The notes beneath the pieces are model-generated. The model worked only from the letters and a program-made list of their open reading frames with translations, was not told the DNA's origin and made no database searches. Of a stretch of 9,234 nt of DNA, positions 1-4,269 are shown piece by piece; the stretch's first letter is position 1; every line of letters starts with the position of its first letter. The stretch comes from Polaromonas sp. (GTDB lineage Bacteria > Pseudomonadota > Gammaproteobacteria > Burkholderiales > Burkholderiaceae_C), in the NCBI GenBank assembly GCA_023259235.1, contig JAHFQQ010000132.1, forward strand, positions 1 through 9,234, in the 5' to 3' direction. A program made the position numbers and the translations under genes.

Positions 1-39
1 TTCAACGGCGTGAAGCCGCGCGATATCGGGCTGATCTGA
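1..39 (+). CDS. 3' end of an unidentified gene (partial)
   Basis: The first 36 bases read FNGVKPRDIGLI and are followed by a TGA stop at 37-39. Codon choice (GGC, GTG, AAG, CCG, CGC, ATC, CTG) fits the high-GC genes elsewhere in the window, so this is plausibly the end of a real plus-strand gene whose body lies outside. Twelve residues are too few to assign a family. Because the next 500 bases consist of gene fragments, this could also be a remnant. No terminator-like hairpin with a T-run follows it. Confidence 0.35.
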   Translation, partial: FNGVKPRDIGLI

Positions 40-133
40 TTGCATTCATGGAAGGACAGAGACCTTTCAGCCCGCGTTGTCGCTATTCTCCCGTTTCAGG
101 GTATGCCCGGCAATCATTTTCCCGGGAACGTTC

Positions 134-224
134 ATGCCCATCGCCAAAGGCTGCAAACAACTGGTTGACGGGGCCGTGGTCCAAGTCAATATCTGCTCGG
201 TGGCGCGAAGTGCGCGCCCGGCTC
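134..224 (+). pseudogene. Degenerate N-terminal fragment of a rhodanese-like gene
   Basis: From the ATG at 134 the translation MPIAKGCKQLVDGAVVQVN followed by ICSVA parallels the start of the intact rhodanese at 3442 (MPITKGFRELVDEAMEQVK, then TYSVA). Counting by hand, 51 of the first 72 bases agree without a gap. After codon 24 one extra base (206) shifts the frame. The match then continues at 207-224 as EVRARL against AVRARL of the intact gene. No similarity is visible beyond that point, and the catalytic cysteine region is absent. There is no good Shine-Dalgarno sequence before the ATG, whereas the intact gene has AAGGAG. I read it as a truncated, frameshifted paralogue. It is not an exact recent duplicate, because the divergence is substantial. 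Confidence 0.7.
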
Positions 225-256
225 GGCGTACGCGGCCGCGCGCTCGCGCACCATGC

Positions 257-313
257 CTGCATGAGCGCAACCGGTTCGTGCACGAAGCCGGGCGTTGGTA
301 CTATGTGGACGGG
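257..313 (+). pseudogene. C-terminal fragment resembling YchJ/SEC-C-associated protein
   Basis: This stretch encodes LHERNRFVHEAGRWYYVDG. It closely resembles the conserved block near the end of the YchJ (UPF0225) domain, which in E. coli I recall as ERSRFLKENGQWYYIDG. Nothing upstream in the same frame looks like the rest of YchJ (no CPCGS zinc motif, no LMRSRY block). The sequence before it is Arg/Ala-rich and joins directly to the rhodanese fragment. It lies in one open frame with the ATG at 134, giving a chimeric 79-codon ORF that ends at 373, but I regard it as a fossil piece and not a working gene. The family assignment rests on one 19-residue block and comes from memory of the family. 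Confidence 0.55.
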
Positions 314-335
314 GTCACCTTATGCACTGCCTATA

Positions 336-395
336 TGAAAAAAGTGGCTGTAGCCCTCATGTATTCTTCGTAGGCAGCTATCAAATATGAAGTAA
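336..395. repeat. Short interspersed intergenic repeat (Comamonadaceae-like)
   Basis: The segment runs from an A-rich stretch through 'gtggctgtagccctcatgta' to 'taggcagctatcaaat'. This resembles a family of roughly 50-60 bp imperfectly palindromic elements that I recall as common between genes in Polaromonas, Rhodoferax and Acidovorax-type genomes, with the hallmark 'gcagctatcaaa'. The two arms are only loosely complementary. It is much more AT-rich than its surroundings and sits exactly between two gene fragments. Only one copy is in this window, so repetitiveness cannot be shown from the sequence itself. Confidence 0.4.
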
Positions 396-401
396 CTTCA
401 T
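387..401. repeat. Perfect 15-bp palindrome at a fragment junction
   Basis: The sequence atgaagtaacttcat is a perfect 7+1+7 inverted repeat. It lies at the right end of the short interspersed repeat, ten bases before the first base of the acyl-CoA dehydrogenase fragment. It could be the terminus of the repeat element, an operator-like site, or chance. Confidence 0.5.
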
Positions 402-410
402 CGACTGTGT

Positions 411-530
411 GGCTGCGGCCATGTCAGCAACTTTCCGGTCGAGCGCATCTACCGTGACGTGCGCGTCTGCCAGATTTACGAAGGCACCAGCGACGTGCAG
501 AAAATTATTATTCAAAGAGCGTTATCCTGA
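411..530 (+). pseudogene. C-terminal remnant of an acyl-CoA dehydrogenase
   Basis: The reading frame 411-530 gives GCGHVSNFPVERIYRDVRVC then QIYEGTSDVQKIIIQRALS and a TGA stop. This is the characteristic end of flavin-dependent acyl-CoA dehydrogenases: the G-Y-G-Y region (here degraded to GCGH), the F/Y-PVER-x-YRD block, and the IYEGTS-(D/E)-(V/I)-Q segment that contacts FAD and substrate. Intact enzymes have about 380 residues; only the last 39 codons remain. The frame upstream runs into the short repeat and palindrome with no further similarity. It has no start codon or ribosome binding site of its own, so it is almost certainly non-functional. The well-kept terminal residues suggest a fairly recent truncation, or a deletion whose breakpoint lies near 400-410. 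Confidence 0.85.
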
Positions 531-538
531 TAATTTGC

Positions 539-593
539 GGGACAGACCGCAGTTACACGAAGCGAACAAGCTCTGTCCCTAGCTGATCAGGGA
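539..593. repeat. Nested inverted repeats between the ACAD remnant and pat
   Basis: A perfect 8-bp inverted repeat, gggacaga (539-546) and tctgtccc (572-579), encloses 25 bases. A second arm, tccct (576-580) with aggga (589-593), can pair alternatively, and gcgg/ccgc (537-540, 547-550) forms a third small stem. The region lies just past the stop codon of the minus-strand pat-like gene, so it could help end that transcript. However, no T-run follows on either strand, so it is not a textbook rho-independent terminator. Gggacag-type palindromes are also seen at REP-like elements; that link is inference. Confidence 0.45.
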
Positions 594-611
594 TGGAAGC
601 AGTTGGCTGCC

Positions 612-3290
612 TTAACCGGCCGCCTGCAAGTCCAGCACGATGGCGCGCGTGTCGTCATCTTCCTGCCGCGCCGCATCCCTGAAGCCCAGCAGCCTGGCCA
701 GCTCCAGCATCCTGCGGTTTTCCCTGAGTACGGTGGCCTCCAGCTGCTGCGTGCCGTTGGCGCGCAGGTAGCTGATCAGCTTGTCCATGAGCAGTCGGCC
801 CAGACCGCCGCCCTTGAGTTCGGAGCGGATGATGATGCCGAACTCGGCGCTGATGGTGTCAGGGTCGGCCATGGCGCGCACCACCCCCTGCGTTTGTGGC
901 AGACCGTCGGGCCCCGGTGCGATTGCAATGAAGGCCATCTCGCGCGTGTAGTCGATCTGCGTCAGGCGCGCAAGTTCACTGCGTTCCATGGTGCGACGGC
1001 TGTAAAACACCCGCATGCGGATGTCCTCGGGATCCAGATGCGATAAAAATTCGGTGTGCAGGGCCTCGTCCTCGGGCCGGATCGGCCGCAGTTCCAGCGT
1101 GCGGCCCTGCCATTCGATGACCTCGTCCAGCTCGGCCGGATAAGGCCGGATGGCAAAATTCAGGGCTCCCCCGGGAGCCCTGGCGCTCACCCGGATGCGC
1201 GCGTCCAGGGCAATGGCGCCTTCGTGGTTGACCAGCAGCGGGTTGATGTCGAGTTCGGCCAGTTCGGGCACATCGGCCAGCAGCTGCGAGACGGCCAGCA
1301 GTACCGAGTCGATGGCGCCCTGGTCGGCGGCCGGGGTGTCGCGCCAGCCCTTGAGCAGCTTTGAAATGCGGGTTCGCGAGACCAGCGCGCGCGCCAGCGG
1401 CACGCTCAGGGGCGGCAGCGCCACGGCCCGGTCTGCCAGCAATTCCACCGCGGTGCCGCCCTGGCCAAACAGGATGATGGGCCCGAACACGCGGTCAATG
1501 GTGGCGCCGATGATCACCTCCTGCACATGCTTGCGCCGCACCATGGCCTGCACCGTGAAGCCGTCCACCACTGCGTCGGGTCTGAGTGCCTTCACGCGCG
1601 CCAGCATCGCGCGGGCCGCGTCGCGCACCTCAGCCGCGCTATCGAGGTTGAGTGCGACGCCGCCGACGTCGGACTTGTGCGAAATCTGCTCCGACAAGAT
1701 CTTGAGCACCACCGGAAAACCGACGCGCGTTGCTTCTGTCGCTGCCAGATCCAAATCAGCTGAAACGGTGCGTGTGGCGACCACCGGAATGCGATAGGCG
1801 TCCAGTACCGCCTTGGCCTGCGGCTCGGTCAGCATCTCGCGGCCACTGGCCAGCGCTTCGCGCACGATCGCCTGCACCGCGGCAAGGTCGGGGGTAAGCT
1901 GCGCGGCCTGCGCGGGCGGCGCCTCCATCAGCTCGGCCTGGTTGCGCGCGTAGGCCTGCAGCATGGCCAGCGCGCGCACGGCTTCCTCGGGGGTCTCAAA
2001 GCCGGCAATACCCGCCTGCGTGAACAGTTGACGCGCTTGCGCTATCGCATGGCCGCCCAGCCAGCAGCTCATCAGTCGCGGCGTCGGGCCCTGTGCAGGC
2101 CGGGCCACGGGCACCAGCGCGCGGGCAATTTCCGCACTGGGCACGATGGCGGTGGGTGCGTGAATCAGCAGGATGGTGCCCGAGGCGGCGTCCCCGGCCA
2201 GAATTTTCAGCGCCTGCACATAGCGCTCAACCGGGGCATCGCCAATGATGTCCGCCGGGTTGCCGTGCGACCAGTTGGCCGGCAGCACCGCATTGAGCTG
2301 GTCGAGAGCTTGCGCAGAGGGCGTGGACAGCGTCACGCCCTCGCGCGCGGCGGCGTCGGCCGCCATCACACCGGCGCCGCCGCCGTTGGTCAGGATGGTG
2401 AGCGAATCGCTGGCTGCGGCGCGGCAGCGCGTGAGCGTTTCGGCTGCCAGAAACAGCTCTTGCAGGGTGTTCACGCGCAGCATGCCGGCCCTGGCAATGG
2501 CCGCTTCATACACGTCGTCCGATCCGGCCAGTGCGCCAGTGTGTGAAGCCGCCGCCTTTTGCCCCTGCGCCGAGCGCCCCGCCTTGACCACGATGACCGG
2601 CTTGTTGCGTGCCGCCGCGCGCGCGGCCGACATGAACTTGCGCGGCGACTCGATCGATTCGATGTACAGCACGATGGCGCGCGTGCGCGCGTCGGTGGCC
2701 AGGTAGTCCAGCAGGTCGCCAAAATCGATGTCGGCATGTTCGCCGAGCGAGACAAAGTGGGAGAAGCCGATGCTCCGCGCATCAGCCCAGTCCAGCATCG
2801 CCGTGACCAGCGCACCCGACTGCGACACAAACGCCAGCTCGCCGGGCTGCGCGCCGATGTGGGCAAAGCTGGCGTTCAGACCCGCATGGGGCGACAGCAG
2901 GCCGATGCAGTTGGGGCCCAGCAGTCGCAGCAAATGCGGCTGCGCTGCGTCCAGCATGGCCTGCTTTTGGGCCGCATCAAGCCCCGCCGTCAGGATGATG
3001 GCCGCGCGTGTGCCGCGCTCGGCCAGTTCACGCACCAGGCCCGGCACGCTGGCGGGGGGCGTGCAGATTACCGCCAGCTCGGGCGCTTCAGGCAAGTCCG
3101 CTACCCGGGCGTAGGCGCGCTGGCCGTCGAGCTCGGTGTATCTGGGGTTGACCGGATAGACCGGACCTTTGAACGTGCCCTGCGACAGGTTGCGCCAGAC
3201 TGTTGCCCCCACGCTGGCTGGCCGTGTTGAAGCGCCGATCACCGCCACCGAGGCCGGATCGAACAGTGAGTCGAGATTGCGTACGCTCAT
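612..3290 (-). CDS. pat: Pat-type bifunctional acetyl-CoA synthetase (ADP-forming)-like / GNAT protein acetyltransferase
   Basis: The 892-residue protein has the domain order of E. coli PatZ (YfiQ, 886 aa) and Salmonella Pat, which acetylate lysines on proteins such as acetyl-CoA synthetase. Residues about 8-130 form a CoA-binding Rossmann domain (SVAVIGAS at 14-21, LLGPNCIG at 123-130). Residues about 150-460 are succinyl-CoA-ligase-like domains with the SHTGALAGSD motif, His250 being the expected phospho-histidine. Residues about 485-705 are an ATP-grasp domain (ISHKSDVGGV at 536-545, ELDINPLL at 679-686). Residues about 733-890 are a GNAT domain with the acetyl-CoA loop LKGGGLGRLL (825-834) and Glu816, which aligns with the proposed catalytic Glu of Pat. 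The ATG at 3288-3290 is preceded by AGGAG seven bases upstream. The gene is divergent from the rhodanese and apparently monocistronic. The family is clear; whether the synthetase half is active is open. The symbol is assigned by architecture, not proven orthology. Confidence 0.93.
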   Translation of the reverse strand: MSVRNLDSLFDPASVAVIGASTRPASVGATVWRNLSQGTFKGPVYPVNPRYTELDGQRAYARVADLPEAPELAVICTPPASVPGLVRELAERGTRAAIILTAGLDAAQKQAMLDAAQPHLLRLLGPNCIGLLSPHAGLNASFAHIGAQPGELAFVSQSGALVTAMLDWADARSIGFSHFVSLGEHADIDFGDLLDYLATDARTRAIVLYIESIESPRKFMSAARAAARNKPVIVVKAGRSAQGQKAAASHTGALAGSDDVYEAAIARAGMLRVNTLQELFLAAETLTRCRAAASDSLTILTNGGGAGVMAADAAAREGVTLSTPSAQALDQLNAVLPANWSHGNPADIIGDAPVERYVQALKILAGDAASGTILLIHAPTAIVPSAEIARALVPVARPAQGPTPRLMSCWLGGHAIAQARQLFTQAGIAGFETPEEAVRALAMLQAYARNQAELMEAPPAQAAQLTPDLAAVQAIVREALASGREMLTEPQAKAVLDAYRIPVVATRTVSADLDLAATEATRVGFPVVLKILSEQISHKSDVGGVALNLDSAAEVRDAARAMLARVKALRPDAVVDGFTVQAMVRRKHVQEVIIGATIDRVFGPIILFGQGGTAVELLADRAVALPPLSVPLARALVSRTRISKLLKGWRDTPAADQGAIDSVLLAVSQLLADVPELAELDINPLLVNHEGAIALDARIRVSARAPGGALNFAIRPYPAELDEVIEWQGRTLELRPIRPEDEALHTEFLSHLDPEDIRMRVFYSRRTMERSELARLTQIDYTREMAFIAIAPGPDGLPQTQGVVRAMADPDTISAEFGIIIRSELKGGGLGRLLMDKLISYLRANGTQQLEATVLRENRRMLELARLLGFRDAARQEDDDTRAIVLDLQAAG

Positions 3291-3297
3291 GGGAATG

Positions 3298-3302
3298 CTC
3301 CT
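3298..3302 (-). promoter_or_regulatory. Ribosome binding site of the pat-like gene
   Basis: On the minus strand AGGAG lies seven bases before the ATG at 3290. It supports that start over downstream in-frame alternatives. Confidence 0.75.
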
Positions 3303-3429
3303 GCAGTGGCTGCCGATGCATCCATCTTAAGGGACGACGTTTGCTGCTGGATGGTCTAAAGTGTCACAGTGCGCGCGATCTTGCGACAATCGGGGCGGTT
3401 GCTCCGCCGCACAACTCATTTAAAACCCG

Positions 3430-3435
3430 AAGGAG
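3430..3435 (+). promoter_or_regulatory. Ribosome binding site of the rhodanese gene
   Basis: AAGGAG lies six bases before the ATG at 3442. This is near-optimal spacing and fixes the start codon. Confidence 0.8.
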
Positions 3436-3441
3436 ACTCTC

Positions 3442-3879
3442 ATGCCCATTACCAAAGGATTCCGCGAGCTCGTTGACGAGGCGATGGAACAGGTCAAGAC
3501 CTATTCGGTGGCAGCAGTCCGGGCCAGGCTGGCTGACCCCGGTGTGCAGATTGTCGATATCCGCGATGTGCGCGAACTCGAGCGCGAGGGCACGGTGCCG
3601 GGCGCCCTGCTGGCACCGCGCGGCATGCTCGAGTTCTGGGTCGATCCGGCCTCGCCTTATTTCAAACCGGTTTTTGGCGACGAAAGCCGGGAGTTCATCC
3701 TGTTCTGCGGCGCCGGCTGGCGCAGTGCACTGGCCACCAAGGCGCTGGCCGATATGGGCATGACCAATGTGGCGCACATCGACGGCGGCTTTACCGAGTG
3801 GGTGAAACAGGGCGCGCCGACCGAAACCCTGGAGGCGCACAAGAAGGCGCAAGCGGCGCAGCGTCAGTCCAGGGGCTGA
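3442..3879 (+). CDS. Single-domain rhodanese-like sulfurtransferase
   Basis: This is a 145-residue protein with one rhodanese homology domain at about residues 20-125. It shows the CH2A-like start VQIVDIRDVRELEREGTVPG (35-54), the active-site loop CGAGWRS with Cys89 as the persulfide-carrying residue, and the closing HIDGGFTEWVKQG block (112-124). The family transfers sulfane sulfur from donors such as thiosulfate to cyanide or thiol acceptors; the physiological partner cannot be read from sequence. No signal peptide or membrane segment is seen, so it is probably cytoplasmic. The N-terminal helix (MPITKG to VK, 1-19) and a lysine/glutamine-rich tail (130-145) flank the domain. Start choice is fixed by AAGGAG. 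The gene stands alone, divergent from the pat-like gene, with convergent tRNA/tamB transcription downstream. A broken copy of its 5' end is at 134-224. Confidence 0.93.
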   Translation: MPITKGFRELVDEAMEQVKTYSVAAVRARLADPGVQIVDIRDVRELEREGTVPGALLAPRGMLEFWVDPASPYFKPVFGDESREFILFCGAGWRSALATKALADMGMTNVAHIDGGFTEWVKQGAPTETLEAHKKAQAAQRQSRG

Positions 3880-4061
3880 GCCGCGCATGGCACTGGCCCT
3901 GTGCTTCTGAAGACGGGACGACGCGCACGGCTGTCCGCTGGTGCCATGTAGAGGGCGATCCGCTGTGATACCTGACGAATGTGCGCACTTGTGTCGCAGG
4001 CATAGGCAATGGGATGGTTGGGCGAACGGTCACGTAAGTCGGTGAAACCGTGTGAGGCGAG
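3880..4061. other. Non-coding stretch downstream of the rhodanese
   Basis: I see no gene here. An 8-bp perfect inverted repeat, catggcac (3886-3893) and gtgccatg (3941-3948), begins seven bases after the rhodanese stop and encloses 47 bases that can form weaker inner pairing. It could shape the 3' end of the rhodanese transcript, but it lacks a T-run. The remaining bases to the terminator at 4062 show no recognisable feature. Confidence 0.35.
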
Positions 4062-4096
4062 AAAAAACCCGCAAAGCCAATAAGCATGCGGGTTTT
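4062..4096 (-). terminator. Rho-independent terminator of the tRNA-Arg transcript
   Basis: Read on the minus strand, AAAACCCGCA pairs perfectly with TGCGGGTTTT across a 13-base loop and runs straight into a T-tract (six T in total) at 4067-4062. It begins 33 bases past the tRNA 3' end. The plus-strand version is a weaker fit, because only four T follow the stem and they are part of it. It may still act bidirectionally on rhodanese read-through. Confidence 0.85.
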
Positions 4097-4128
4097 GAGG
4101 GGTTATTAGACGGTCCGACTTGACGACC

Positions 4129-4203
4129 TGGTACCACCAACAGGAATCGAACCTGTATCTAGCGCTTAGGAGGCACTCGTTCTGTCCATTGAACTATGGC
4201 GGC
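4129..4203 (-). tRNA. tRNA-Arg (anticodon CCT, reads AGG)
   Basis: The 75-base minus-strand sequence folds as a full cloverleaf. The acceptor GCCGCCA (4203-4197) pairs with TGGTGGT (4139-4133). The D arm is GTTC/GAAC, and the anticodon stem AGTGC/GCGCT has loop CTCCTAA with CCT at 4170-4168. There is a four-base variable loop and a T arm ACAGG-TTCGATT-CCTGT (4156-4140). The discriminator A and an encoded CCA (4131-4129) complete it. The acceptor includes two G-U wobbles (G1-U72 and G4-U69). The anticodon and A73 fit arginine identity. It has its own terminator just downstream, a candidate promoter upstream, and lies 66 bases after the tamB stop, so it may also be reached by read-through. Confidence 0.95.
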
Positions 4204-4223
4204 ATTTTTCGGCAGTTTCGAAG

Positions 4224-4252
4224 AACTGGAATTGTATGCGCTGACACGGGTG
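4224..4252 (-). promoter_or_regulatory. Candidate promoter of tRNA-Arg
   Basis: On the minus strand TACAAT (4236-4231) matches five of six bases of the -10 consensus and lies 27 bases before the mature tRNA 5' end, giving a leader of about 20 bases. The -35 region is poor, which is why confidence is low. Confidence 0.35.
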
Positions 4253-4269
4253 AGCGGATCGAAGCGGGA

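Larger units (their letters stand above)
3291..3441. other. Divergent intergenic region between pat-like gene and rhodanese
   Basis: These 151 bases must carry the 5' leaders, and probably the promoters, of both divergent genes. I find no convincing sigma-70 pair. On the plus strand, TGG followed by TCTAAA (3352-3360) resembles an extended -10 but has no matching -35. A small hairpin, ggcgg (3394-3398) and ccgcc (3404-3408) with a five-base loop, lies in the rhodanese leader. No strong operator palindrome is evident. Confidence 0.4.

Noticed and set aside
1150..1797. A 215-codon plus-strand ORF opposite the pat-like gene
   Set aside because: Ser/Ala/Arg-rich translation typical of an antisense frame of a GC-rich gene; the opposite strand has intact ATP-grasp and GNAT motifs.
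3203..3763. A plus-strand ORF overlapping the divergent region and the rhodanese in another frame
   Set aside because: The rhodanese frame has the active-site loop and a good ribosome binding site; this one is an Arg/Ser-rich shadow.
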